NCBI RefSeq assembly: GCF_001602525.1
Contig: NZ_LSYT01000006.1
Location: 1-64,000 of the forward strand
Direction: 5' to 3'
Source of the DNA: Flavobacterium chilense
GTDB taxonomy: Bacteria; Bacteroidota; Bacteroidia; Flavobacteriales; Flavobacteriaceae
DNA: 64,000 nucleotides
Each line of letters opens with the position of its first letter. Position 1 is the stretch's first letter. Made by a program: the position numbers and the translations under genes. Shown here in pieces: positions 35,014-45,000 of this stretch. Under the pieces are notes generated by a model. It had not been told where the DNA came from, ran no database searches, and worked only from the letters and a program-made list of their open reading frames with translations.

Positions 35014-35240
35014 TTTTATAGCCACGAATTCACGAATTTTTTTATTAAAATTTTTGTCTACAGAGTAATCAAATTACATAAATTAATTTGTGCAATTGAA
35101 GATAATTAAAACACAACGAAAGAATTAGAAAAATTCGTGAATTCGTGGCAAAAAAACATCGCAACAAAAATACCCAATAGCATGAAAAACATAATAGTAG
35201 CATTTCTAATAACATTTAGTATCAACGCTCAGATAAAACT
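35014..35240 (+). repeat. Tandem unit 3, joined to the intact esterase gene
   Basis: Same palindrome and spacer, but the gene-start segment runs on into the intact esterase frame. An in-frame ATG at 35137 lies in the palindrome arm and is unlikely to be the start because it precedes the signal peptide. Confidence 0.9.
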
Positions 35241-37101
35241 TCCACGATTAATAAGCGACGGAATGATTTTACAGCGTGACAGCAAAGTAAAAATTTGGGG
35301 TTGGGCTTCTGCCAAAGAAAAAATCGAATTAGATTTCAATCACAAAACATATAAAACCATTACAGCCGAAAACGGAAAATGGCAAATCGAACTTCCGTCC
35401 CAGAAAGCAGGAGGTCCTTATGAAATGACATTGAAAGCCAGCAATACAATTGTACTAAAAAATATTCTTTTTGGAGATGTCTGGGTATGTTCCGGACAAT
35501 CGAATATGGAACTCCCGATGGATCGTTTAAAAGATAAATACAAAGAGGCAATTGCGAAAGCAGAAAACCCAAATATTAGACAGTTTTTAGTACCTGATGA
35601 ATATTATTTTGGCCATGAAAAAGAAGATTTTACATCAGGAGAATGGATTTCGGCTAATCCAGTAAGCGTTTTACAATTTTCGGGAGTGGCATACTTTTTT
35701 GCTTTAGAAATCTACGAAAAATATAAAATCCCAATCGGATTAATCAATTCAGCATTAGGAGGTTCACCTGCCGAATCATGGATCAGTGCAGAAAACATTA
35801 AAAAATTCCCGGAATACGATCAGGAATATTTAAAATACAAAGACGGAACACTCGAAAAACAAATCGATGAAAACGACCGAAAAGTAAGTAATGCCTGGTA
35901 TCAATTAGTCAACAAGACCGATGAAGGATTAAAAAACAACTGGTCAGATCCGGAATTAAACGATAGCAACTGGAAAACTATGCAGGTTCCCGGTTACTGG
36001 GCAGATAATGCATTAGGAAATGTAAATGGAGCAGTTTGGTTCAGAAAAGAATTTGTGTTGCCAAAAGCAAAAGAAACCAAAGCAAAACTAATTCTGGGCC
36101 GAATTGTAGATGCTGATTCTGTGTATGTAAACGGTCATTTTGTGGGTACAACTTCGTATATGTATCCGCCAAGAATTTACAGTTTTAATGCTGGTATTTT
36201 AAAAGAAGGCAGAAACGAAATTTCTGTTCGTGTGATCAACAATACCGGAAAAGGAGGTTTCGTTTTAGACAAACCTTACGAATTGGTTTTAGGCAAAGAC
36301 ACGCTCGATTTAAAAGGAATCTGGAAGTATGAGTTAGGAGCAAAAATGCAGCCTTTGCCAGGACAAATTTTTGTACGATGGAAACCCGTAGGATTGTACA
36401 ATGCCATGATCGCGCCCTTAAAAAATTACAATATAAAAGGCGTATTGTGGTATCAGGGAGAATCGAGCACCAAAAAACCATCGGAATATCTTGCCTTGAT
36501 GGAAACTTTAATTGCCAATTGGCGTGCACAATGGCAACAGGAAAAATTACCGTTTTTGTTTGTTCAGCTCACAAATTTCATGGATCCGAAAACCGAACCC
36601 GTCGAAAGCAACTGGGCGGCATTACGACAACAACAATTAAACACTTTAAAAGTTCCCAATACCGGAATGGCAGTAACGATAGATTTAGGAGAATGGAACG
36701 ATATTCATCCTTTAAACAAATACGATGTAGGCAAAAGACTCGCTTTGCAAGCCAGAAAAATAGTGTATGGCGAGAAAAATTTAGTCGCTTCAGGTCCGCT
36801 TTTTAGCGTAATAGAGAAAAAAGAAAACAAACTGATCTTAAGTTTTACCTCTATTGGAACGGGTTTAAAATCAAAAAATAATACAACCTTAAAAGGTTTT
36901 GCCATTGCAGGAACCGATGGTAAATTTGTTTGGGCAAATGCCACAATCGAAGGTGATAAAGTAATCGTGTGGAGCGATACTATTTTAAACCCGACAAAAG
37001 TGAGATACGCATGGGCAGACAATCCCGTAGAAGCAAATTTGTACAATAAAGAAAATTTACCGGCTTCGCCTTTTGAAGCCAATCTGAATAAGAAAGAATA
37101 G
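35182..37101 (+). CDS. SGNH esterase, sialate O-acetylesterase-like (probable acetylxylan esterase)
   Basis: 639 residues from the ATG at 35182, giving the signal peptide MKNIIVAFLITFSINA. SGNH blocks: GDVWVCSGQSNMELPM (nucleophile Ser in GQSNM, near 113), GVLWYQGESS (block with Gly/Gln) and NDIHPLNK (catalytic Asp/His near 515). Between them lies a jelly-roll insert (about 240-390; WADNALGNVNGAVWFRKEF) as in SIAE/CE6-like enzymes. In a xylan locus it probably removes acetyl groups from xylan or xylo-oligosaccharides. Its 5' region is triplicated upstream. Confidence 0.88.
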   Translation: MKNIIVAFLITFSINAQIKLPRLISDGMILQRDSKVKIWGWASAKEKIELDFNHKTYKTITAENGKWQIELPSQKAGGPYEMTLKASNTIVLKNILFGDVWVCSGQSNMELPMDRLKDKYKEAIAKAENPNIRQFLVPDEYYFGHEKEDFTSGEWISANPVSVLQFSGVAYFFALEIYEKYKIPIGLINSALGGSPAESWISAENIKKFPEYDQEYLKYKDGTLEKQIDENDRKVSNAWYQLVNKTDEGLKNNWSDPELNDSNWKTMQVPGYWADNALGNVNGAVWFRKEFVLPKAKETKAKLILGRIVDADSVYVNGHFVGTTSYMYPPRIYSFNAGILKEGRNEISVRVINNTGKGGFVLDKPYELVLGKDTLDLKGIWKYELGAKMQPLPGQIFVRWKPVGLYNAMIAPLKNYNIKGVLWYQGESSTKKPSEYLALMETLIANWRAQWQQEKLPFLFVQLTNFMDPKTEPVESNWAALRQQQLNTLKVPNTGMAVTIDLGEWNDIHPLNKYDVGKRLALQARKIVYGEKNLVASGPLFSVIEKKENKLILSFTSIGTGLKSKNNTTLKGFAIAGTDGKFVWANATIEGDKVIVWSDTILNPTKVRYAWADNPVEANLYNKENLPASPFEANLNKKE

Positions 37102-37160
37102 TTGAGGTTTTCTTTTGGAATGATTTAATGAAAAAGCCAAAGTAAACATAAGGTTTTCTT

Positions 37161-37655
37161 TAGCTCTGAAAGAGCCTTAGCAATAGCATGGTGCATAGCA
37201 CTATGAATAAAACCAATTGTTATTGTAACCCTGTAAGGGTAAAAGATTTTTGCCATTTCAATGATAGCCTGGTAAAAGATTTTGCCATTTCCCTAGCTCT
37301 GAAAGAGCCTTAGCAATAGCATGGTGCAAAGCACTATGAATAAAACCAATTGTTATTGTAACCCTGTAAGGGTGAAAGATTTAACCGTTTCAATGATAGC
37401 CCACGGTTTCAACCGTGGGATTTTTGTGGTGATAAGGTATTTTTAACCCTGTAAAGGTGAAAGATTTTGCCATTTCCCTAGCTCTGAAAGAGCCTCAGCA
37501 ATAGCATGGTGCAAAGCACTATGAATAAAACCAATTGTTATTGTAACCCTTTAAGGGTAAAAGATTTAACCATTTCAATGATAGCCCACGGTTTCAACCG
37601 TGGGATCTTTATGGTGATAAGGTATTGCGATCCCAAGGTTGAAACCTTGGGCAAT
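37161..37655. repeat. Three-unit array of hairpin-rich repeats
   Basis: TAGCTCTGAAAGAGCC...GCATGGTGCA...AACCAATTGTTATTGTAACCCTGTAAGGGT starts at 37161, 37294 and 37479. Units contain small hairpins (AGCTCT/AGAGCC, ACCCT/AGGGT), and units 2 and 3 add CCCACGGTTTCAACCGTGGG. CCCAAGGTTGAAACCTTGGG ends the array. Unit lengths differ (133 and 185 bp between starts). No gene is visible. This explains the 571-bp gap after the esterase. Confidence 0.85.
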
Positions 37656-37672
37656 GTTTTTCTTATTGAAAT

Positions 37673-38023
37673 CTAATCTTTTAATTTACTGACGTGTTGA
37701 GAATCCTCAAAAAGCATGCGGCTAACTTCGCTTAAAAACTCAAATTCATCCAGAGGAAACAACTGTAGAACAGTTTCTAAAATAAGCCCTACATTAATCG
37801 CTTGACTTTTGTTAGTATTTACAAGTTTGGGTGCATCTTCATCCAATGCCAGAATGCATAATTTGAGCATATCGGTAATAACACAACCCAACTCACAATA
37901 ATTAACAAATTTAATTTGAGCCGTATTAGGTTCTGTTTTATCGTTATCAGACTTTAAGGTGTGGAAATATCGTGCAGTTAATTGTTTAAAATACTCTAAA
38001 TTTTTAATTTCGGTTGTTTCCAT
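37673..38023 (-). CDS. Hypothetical protein, 116 residues
   Basis: I do not recognise the family. The protein is soluble, largely helical in appearance, without a signal peptide, and has two Cys (in FVNYCELGCVITDML) near residue 45 and a third in LKLCILAL. It starts METTEIKNLEYFKQL and ends at the edge of the repeat array. Codon use is like the neighbours. It is read towards the xylan genes, opposite to them. Confidence 0.6.
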   Translation of the reverse strand: METTEIKNLEYFKQLTARYFHTLKSDNDKTEPNTAQIKFVNYCELGCVITDMLKLCILALDEDAPKLVNTNKSQAINVGLILETVLQLFPLDEFEFLSEVSRMLFEDSQHVSKLKD

Positions 38024-38290
38024 AATAGTTCATTATTTTCTTGCATAGTTCGGTAAATTTGTACAAAAAAATAGGAACGTATATGACTGGACTTATATAT
38101 CCCGATATTTTTGACTGTTGATAAAAATTAGTTAAGATGTTATAAAACAGCTTCTTTATGAGTAGTGCTAGATAAGCGTGATTTAATAAAAATTAAAAAA
38201 AAAGAAATTTAAGGAAGATTTGATTAATAAAATTTTAGGTAGACTAAAAATAAAATTATATTTAGACTAATATTTAAAAATAGGATAAGA

Positions 38291-38455
38291 ATGAATCAGA
38301 CTAAGCAAGATAAAAAGGGAAAAGCTAAAAAATTAAAAGCTAGTAGTAAGGAAATTAATAAGACGGTTAAATCTGAGTATTGTTTTTGTAATTGTACGGG
38401 ATGTGGTTTTGATAGACATTGTGGCGGGGCATTCTGCTATTATAAAGTTCATTAG
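38291..38455 (+). CDS. Small cysteine-rich protein, 54 residues
   Basis: An ORF from ATG 38291 (preceded by AGGATAAGA, a good ribosome-binding stretch) to TAG 38455. The first 29 residues are Lys-rich without a signal peptide (MNQTKQDKKGKAKKLK...). The last 25 hold six Cys in the order CxCxCxxCx5Cx4C, with GG and aromatic residues, then YYKVH at the end. A perfect 17-bp terminator stem follows 12 bp after the stop. The leader/core layout resembles RiPP precursors or a small metal-binding protein. No modification enzyme is adjacent. It could also be a chance ORF, but the RBS, the Cys clustering and the terminator argue for a gene. Confidence 0.6.
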   Translation: MNQTKQDKKGKAKKLKASSKEINKTVKSEYCFCNCTGCGFDRHCGGAFCYYKVH

Positions 38456-38467
38456 TGATTTAGTAGA

Positions 38468-38510
38468 AAACAAATTTTAGTCATTTTGAGATGACTAAAA
38501 TTTGTTTTTT
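38468..38510 (+). terminator. Strong terminator after the Cys-rich ORF
   Basis: AAACAAATTTTAGTCAT and its perfect complement ATGACTAAAATTTGTTT (17 bp, loop of 6) followed by TTT. The A/T symmetry would also let it work for the minus strand. Confidence 0.85.
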
Positions 38511-38663
38511 GGAAATGAAAATACAATATCCACTCTTGCTCTAAGAGTTATTAGATAATTTAAGATTGCTTAAAATATTTTAGAAAATGAATACGCAATC
38601 TCAGTATTCATTTATAGTTTTCAATTAGTTACAACTGTATTTGTAAGAATATTGTCGAATCAT

Positions 38664-39146
38664 TTAAAATTCAGAGACATTAGGATAAAGTAATTTTTTA
38701 GACCTTATATCATCAAACCAAAATAGATACTTTTTGTGATCACTATCATACATACAAAAATAATTTGGCATTGGTATTTGATAATAATTACAGATCCAAC
38801 TGGCTATTCCTAAAAATAAACCTTCTATTTGAAAGTTTAAAAAATCAAATTCAATATTATCTATTTCGATAATTTTAGTCTTTTTATCCGGAATACTATC
38901 AGATATCCACAAAAGACCGTTCTCTAAATAAATCGTATTCTCATGAATAAATTTGTTTTGCTCTGAAATGTTTAATTTCAAAAATAAAGAATCATTAATT
39001 TTAATAAGATTCGGTTCTGACTTCAAATCATCATCTTCTGTAGCATTGTTTATTTTTCCGGCAAATTCTATTAAAATTCCCCAACTACTTTTAAATAATC
39101 TAAAACAGGATTTGTGATTTTCCATAACCAAGTATTCTAAAATCAA
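38664..39146 (-). CDS. Hypothetical protein, 160 residues (coupled pair, second gene)
   Basis: No family recognised. Acidic, cytoplasmic by appearance, with Trp/Tyr/Phe-rich strands (SSWGILIEFAG, GLFLGIASWICNYYQIPMPNYF). Its ATG overlaps the stop of the upstream gene by 4 bp, so translation is coupled. A later ATG (residue 8, MENHKSC) is an alternative start. Small, acidic, coupled proteins in accessory regions are often immunity or antitoxin proteins. No toxin gene is visible here, so this is only a thought. Confidence 0.65.
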   Translation of the reverse strand: MILEYLVMENHKSCFRLFKSSWGILIEFAGKINNATEDDDLKSEPNLIKINDSLFLKLNISEQNKFIHENTIYLENGLLWISDSIPDKKTKIIEIDNIEFDFLNFQIEGLFLGIASWICNYYQIPMPNYFCMYDSDHKKYLFWFDDIRSKKLLYPNVSEF

Positions 39147-39661
39147 TCAAGATATAAGTTAATCAAAAAATGATTGTGACTTTTTTTGATATAAATCGCT
39201 TCGAGTTCATTTAGAAATTCTTCCAGATAATGAATAACTTCTTCATGTTTTATTTCAATTTCAACCGTATCCCTGCTATTAATACTATACATATCAAAAG
39301 AATCAAGCGGTAAATTATAATGTTCTAATAATAATTGGAAATCTTCCCAATTAAAATTATTCCGCATTTTTATATTATAAATTACTTCGTTCCAATTGAG
39401 GGCGGTCTCTTCCTTATTGGGAAAAATTACTTCGTTATCTCCATATTCCAAAAAAAACTCAACGATATTTGTAAATTCATATTCATTTGTTTTTTTGTTA
39501 ATCTTCAAAGGTCCGTATGACGATACTAAATTGAGTCTTTCGTCTTTGTATGGATTAGAATATCCTTTGGGCTGATAAAAAACAAACGTAAAATCATCAA
39601 AATCTACAGTCCTGAATATTTCAGTATCATCTCCCAGAATCTCATTAATAAAATCTTCCAT
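39143..39661 (-). CDS. Hypothetical protein, 172 residues (coupled pair, first gene)
   Basis: No family recognised. Very acidic, no signal peptide, starts MEDFINEILGDDTEIFRTVDFD. Contains FTFVFYQPKGYSNPYKDERLNL and two aromatic-rich regions. It overlaps the next gene by 4 bp (ATGA type). The general character is like polymorphic-toxin immunity proteins, but I see no specific signature. Confidence 0.65.
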   Translation of the reverse strand: MEDFINEILGDDTEIFRTVDFDDFTFVFYQPKGYSNPYKDERLNLVSSYGPLKINKKTNEYEFTNIVEFFLEYGDNEVIFPNKEETALNWNEVIYNIKMRNNFNWEDFQLLLEHYNLPLDSFDMYSINSRDTVEIEIKHEEVIHYLEEFLNELEAIYIKKSHNHFLINLYLD

Positions 39662-40016
39662 AACTAATTTTTATTTTTAATATATATTCAATATCAATAA
39701 TACAGAAATTCTTTCTTAATACATGGCAATAGTATACCAACAAATATATTAGGTTTGATCATTACAAGCTCCATCGGAGCGTAATATTTATAGCAAAATT
39801 TCATATTCATGTTAAAGCTCCATCAAAACAGAATACAGATTATCAAAGCCTTTCAACGTTATAAAAATTAAATAAAACCAGCATATAAAATCTGTATAGA
39901 ATGTTTTTTTGAGAGGTTGGATATTTAGGATATCATATTAAAACAAAGCTTCAGTTAGATATTCTGAATTATTTTATTATGTTTGTCGCAATATTCTTAT
40001 TCAACATACAAAACAA
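39662..40016. other. Gene-free stretch before the ECF sigma gene
   Basis: Contains a degenerate palindrome AGCTCCATCGGAGCG (near 39768) of the family at 18242, and otherwise A/T-rich DNA that must hold the promoters of the minus-strand pair and of the sigma gene. I could not place either promoter with confidence. Confidence 0.4.
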
Positions 40017-40613
40017 TTGTCAAGTTCAGATTCAAATACTGATATCACTTTAATAAATCGCCTTCGGTCTGGTGATGAAGCTGCCTTGACAGAATTATAC
40101 CGTAAATTTTGGCAGCCTTTATTTATGGCTTCGTACAATGTTTTAAAAGATAAAGAATTATGCGAAGATGTTATTCAGGACATCTTTATGAATATTTGGC
40201 ACAATCGCGAAAAACTGGAGATTCATACCTCTTTAAAAAGTTATTTGTATGCCTGTGTCCGTTATCAGGTTTTTAATCAGATCAAAAAGAACAAAGACAA
40301 AATTCGTGTTGAACTTTTTGAGGAATTAAATACACGTTTTCAAAATACCACACCCGAGACACAATTGATGCATGACGAATTGGTACAGCATATTAATATG
40401 GTTGTAAACAATCTTCCTGAAAAATGCCAGTTGGTCTATAAGCTAAGCCGGGAAGAACAGCTTAGTCATAAAGAAATAGCCGAACGCTTGAATATTTCTG
40501 CAAAAACAGTCGAAAATCACATTACCAAAGCACTTCAGACCATTCGTTTATCAATGGGAAGCAGTACCAGTATGGCAATGGTTTTATGGCTTTCAAAAAA
40601 TCTTTTTAAGTAA
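40017..40613 (+). CDS. ECF-type RNA polymerase sigma factor
   Basis: 198 residues. Region 2 (ELYRKFWQPLFMASYNVLKDKELCEDVIQDIFMNIW, about 22-58) and region 4 with its HTH (LPEKCQLVYKLSREEQLSHKEIAERLNISAKTVENH, about 130-168) are clear. The best start is TTG at 40017 (TTG TCA AGT TCA GAT). No ATG in frame precedes the domain. It forms a cell-surface signalling set with the FecR anti-sigma factor and the STN-domain SusC that follow. Confidence 0.92.
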   Translation: MSSSDSNTDITLINRLRSGDEAALTELYRKFWQPLFMASYNVLKDKELCEDVIQDIFMNIWHNREKLEIHTSLKSYLYACVRYQVFNQIKKNKDKIRVELFEELNTRFQNTTPETQLMHDELVQHINMVVNNLPEKCQLVYKLSREEQLSHKEIAERLNISAKTVENHITKALQTIRLSMGSSTSMAMVLWLSKNLFK

Positions 40614-40800
40614 GATTTACTTCTCTACACGCCTCGAATTAATAAAAAAACAGACCGTTATTCTTAGAATAACCTTGCTGTGTTTTTTCGTTTTTTACCC
40701 CTTCCAAAAATAAAAACAAAAAAAAGTGCCATCCCGACTAGGGGATAGTCGCCGTTTTTGACACTTACTTAAAACAAGCCCCAATTAATTTAAAAACAGA

Positions 40801-41958
40801 ATGAAAAAAGACGAATTTTTGGCGTTGCTGCAGCGATATAATTCCGGCGATACCAATATTGAAGAGCATAAAAAATTACTGAATTATTACGAAAGTTTCC
40901 AGACAAACGCAGAATGGGATGAATCATTAGGTTCCAGAGAAGAAATAGAAAACCGAATGCTATTAAGAATTCGGGAGAGCCTGAAAGCCGAAGAAGTTAA
41001 AGAGATAACGCTTAAACCATTTTATTCCCGAACCATTTTTAAAATGGCAGCCGCAGCTTCTGTAGTGTTATTGATTTCTCTTGCAATGTTATTTAATACA
41101 AACAAAACAGTAAAAAGAAACATACCGGCACCTTTACCAGCAGTTGCCATTAAAACCATTCCGATAGGAAGCGACAAAGCAACCTTAACCCTGGAAGACG
41201 GGTCTGTGGTAGCGCTCGAAAAAGGAAAAGGCTATACCACCGGAAATGCTTCCAGCAATGGAGAAAAATTGGTTTATAACGTAAAAAGTAAGTCTAAGGC
41301 AATTGCAGATAATGTATTGACGATACCAAGAGGAGGACAGTTTTTTGTGCAGTTGGCAGACAGTACAAAAGTATGGTTAAACTCTGAATCGCAATTAAAA
41401 TATCCGGTTGCTTTTACGGATGGACAGACAAGACAGGTAGAATTAATTTACGGAGAAGCCTATTTTGAAGTATCACCAAGTACCAGACATAAGGGCGCAA
41501 AATTTAAAGTCAAAACCCAAATGCAGAATGTTGAGGTTATAGGAACAGAGTTTAATATAAAAGCTTATCGAGACGAAAATGCAATTTATACCACCCTTGT
41601 AAAAGGAAAAGTAGCCATAGACAATACCAAAGCAAAAGAAAGCCTGAAACCAAGCGAACAATCTGTGATCAGGAAAAACAATACAGATATTCTCATTGCT
41701 AAAGTCGATGTATACAATGAGGTATCATGGCGAAAAGGACTTTTTGTATTTAAAGGAATGCCATTAAAAGAGATTGCAAAAGTATTGTCAAGATGGTATG
41801 ATACAGATATTGTTTTTGCCAGTCCCGAATTAGGAAATGTAAAATTTAACGGAGTTTTAAGCAAAAACCAAAAACTCGAAGAAATATTAACCACGATCAG
41901 GAACAGTAATTTTATTAATGCCTATGAAATAAAAGACAAGACCATAACCATCAAATAA
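40801..41958 (+). CDS. FecR-family anti-sigma factor
   Basis: 385 residues. The N-terminal cytoplasmic part (1-78) binds the sigma factor, one membrane helix follows (MAAAASVVLLISLAMLF, about 81-97), then the FecR domain (IPRGGQFFVQLADSTKVWLNSESQLKYP, from about 176) and a C-terminal DUF4974-like domain (FKGMPLKEIAKVLSRWYDTDIVF). It transmits a signal from the STN domain of the outer-membrane transporter to the ECF sigma factor. It is separated from the sigma gene by 187 bp containing a small ATCCCGACTAGGGGAT hairpin. Confidence 0.93.
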   Translation: MKKDEFLALLQRYNSGDTNIEEHKKLLNYYESFQTNAEWDESLGSREEIENRMLLRIRESLKAEEVKEITLKPFYSRTIFKMAAAASVVLLISLAMLFNTNKTVKRNIPAPLPAVAIKTIPIGSDKATLTLEDGSVVALEKGKGYTTGNASSNGEKLVYNVKSKSKAIADNVLTIPRGGQFFVQLADSTKVWLNSESQLKYPVAFTDGQTRQVELIYGEAYFEVSPSTRHKGAKFKVKTQMQNVEVIGTEFNIKAYRDENAIYTTLVKGKVAIDNTKAKESLKPSEQSVIRKNNTDILIAKVDVYNEVSWRKGLFVFKGMPLKEIAKVLSRWYDTDIVFASPELGNVKFNGVLSKNQKLEEILTTIRNSNFINAYEIKDKTITIK

Positions 41959-42063
41959 AAAAGGAAAAGGGAATAAAGTTTAGACCTCTCACCGTACTGC
42001 ACTTTATCCCTTTCTGATGCCAGCCAATTAATTCTAAAAATTAACCAACCAACATGTAAATCT

Positions 42064-45000
42064 ATGAAATTTAAACTAACCGACGTTCTTTTCTATTTTA
42101 GAAAAAGACTAATTATTACCATTATGAGAACTTTTATCTTCTTGTTTTGTACCACAATTTTTGGTTTTTCGCCCTCCAGCGTTTTTTCTCAAAACTCAAA
42201 AATTGTAATTCCGGCTGATAAAACAGTCACTGTAGATGAAGTTTTTGACATTATCAAACAGCAGACGAACTACACGTTTATTTATCAGGAAGACTTATTT
42301 AAAAAATTGCCCAAAGTACAACTGAAAAAGGGAACAATCCGAATAACCGAATTATTAAAATCAAGCTTTCCTGCAAAAGACTTCGATTTTCGTTTTACAC
42401 CCAATAATACCATTGTGATTAATGAGGTCAAAGAAGTCGAAACACCAGAAAATCCACAACAGTCAACCTGGATAGAAGTTAAGGGTGTCGTAACCAATCA
42501 AAAAAAAGAGCCTTTGCCCGGAGTAAATATAAAAGCCAACGGTACAAATACATCTACCCAAACAGATTTTGATGGCAAATACACTATTACAGCACCAAGT
42601 GAGGGAACACTTTTTTTTAGCTACGTAGGACATAAAATAGAAATGATTCCGGTAAACAACAGGAAAGTAATTAATGTATCGTTGCAGGAAGAAACCAAAG
42701 AATTAGGTGGTGTTGTTATAAACACCGGAGTTACGGTACGTAAAAAAGAATTAATTACAGGAGCAGTAACCACTTTTAGAGGGGATGAGTTAAGACAGGT
42801 TTCGACTCAAAATATAGTACAGGCTTTAAAATCTTTAGATCCGTCTTTTATTGTAGTCAATAATAATTTGGTGGGTTCCAACCCAAATGTATTGCCAACA
42901 ATAGAGGTTAGAGGCCAGACCAGTTTAGGTGCTAATCAGGTCGAAAGCCAGTTTAAAGACGACCCTAACCAGCCTTTGTTTATTCTGGACGGTTTTCCTA
43001 CTACTTTACAACAAGTAGTGGATTTAGATATTAACAGAATTGCCAATATTACATTATTAAAAGATGCCGCTTCAACCGCATTGTACGGAGCACGCTCTGC
43101 CAATGGAGTAGTAGTTATTGAAACGAACAAACCAACTCAGGGAAAATTACAGGTTTCATATGTATACAATTCTGCTTTTGAAGTCGCAGATTTAAGTGTG
43201 TACAACTTAATGAATGCAGAACAAAAATTAGAGTTCGAAAGACTTTCCGGAGCTTATGATCAAGGTATAAATATAGGCCTTGGAACACAGTATAAATGGG
43301 ATCAGCTTTACAATAAAAGACTGGCAGATGTAAAGAGAGGAGTAAACACCTATTGGTTAAAAGAGCCTATCCAAATGGGAATCACTTCCGGACATAGTTT
43401 AAATTTGGGTGGAGGAAGCGAAGAGTTTCGATTTAATATTGCCGGAAATTACAAATCCCTGACGGGTGCCATGAAAGGGTCAGAGCATAATACCTGGGGC
43501 TATAATGCCGGACTAGTGTACAAAAAAAATAAGTTAAGCTTCAGTAATACTTTTTTTGTTTCGGGTGGGACCAATCAGGAATCACCTTATGGTTCCTTTG
43601 AAACCTGGGCAAAAACAAGCCCGTATTATCCAAAATACAATGAAAATGGCGATATCACCCGTTATTTAGATGGAACTTCCTTGCCAAGGTTAGCAACATC
43701 TACTGATGTCGGTAATCAGGCGCCAAATCCGCTTTACAATGTTTTTTTGCCTAGTTATAATAAAGGGAACAATTTTAATTTTACCAATAACTTTGCTTTA
43801 AATTATGATGTAAGTCCTCATATCAAAACCACCGGAGCGATATCCATTTCTAAAATTGACAGAAATAATACTGTTTTTGTTTCTCCGGATGATACTCAAT
43901 TTGTTAATAACATTTTTACAGAAAAAGGAACCTATACCAGACAAGAAGCCAGAACAGACAAATGGAATGCCAATATTGGCGGTACTTATTCGAATGTGTT
44001 TAATAAGGTTCATTCTTTCAATTATACCCTTAGAGCTTCTGCTCTTGAAACCCGAAACAATTCCTATACTTCTGCTTTACGAGGGTTCCCAACCGGCGTT
44101 CAGGGAAATCCGGCATTTGCGTTTGGTTATGAACCTTACGCAAAACCCACTATTTATACAGAGTTAACCAGAAATATAGATTTAACCAACCAAATCAATT
44201 ATGCTTACGACAGACGATTTTTGTTCGATTTTACCCAAACAATAGCGGGTGCTACCAACTTTGGAACCAACAAAAAATATTCACCGTACTGGGGCGTAGG
44301 TTTTGGATGGAATTTGAACAACGAGTTCAAAATGAACGAAGATATTGTAAACATATTAAAAGTACGTGCTAATATTGGTCAAACCGGAAACCAGAATTTA
44401 GTAGGATATGCTTCTTATGATGTTTATAACTATAACACCTATACGAATGTTTTTGGGCCAGGATTAAATATTTTACAAGTTGCCAATCCTAATCTCGAAG
44501 CACAAAGAACCAGAGATCTATCGATCGGGTTAGATCTGGCGATGTTCAAAAATAAATTAACAGCGACTATTGGTGCTTACAGACGTAAAACTTCTCCACA
44601 AATTGTAGAGATAGATCTGGCATCTTCTACAGGTATTGCAGACTATCCTTTAAATGTAGGTTATCTGACTACTGAAGGTTTAGAGCTTAAAATGAATTAC
44701 AATTTTGTTTTTGATGCAAAAAGAAATTTTATCTGGGGTCTTGGCGTAATGGCTTCCTCAAACAGTAATAAATTAGGAGGTTTTAATAATGCTTTATCCT
44801 CTTTAAACGATGCAGCACAAAAAGAAGGAAGTTTAACCCGATATTACGACGGAGCCAGTACGAACGACCTTTGGGCAGTACCATCATTAGGGATTGATCC
44901 GGCAACCGGACAGGAAATTTTCTTAAAGAAAAACGGGCAGACTACTTTTATCTATGATAAAAAAGATGAAGTGGTGATGGGGAATTCAAGAGAAAAATTA

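Noticed and set aside
35137..35181. Earlier start for the esterase
   Set aside because: The extra codons are the palindrome arm (AATTCGTGGC...), and the tandem copies show that the conserved gene start is the later ATG.
36378..36806. 142-codon ORF inside the esterase gene in another frame
   Set aside because: The esterase frame has family motifs on both sides of it; this one has none.
37161..37655. Possible CRISPR array (three repeats with gaps)
   Set aside because: Repeat units are over 70 bp, spacing is unequal, the spacers are themselves shared between units, and no cas gene is nearby.
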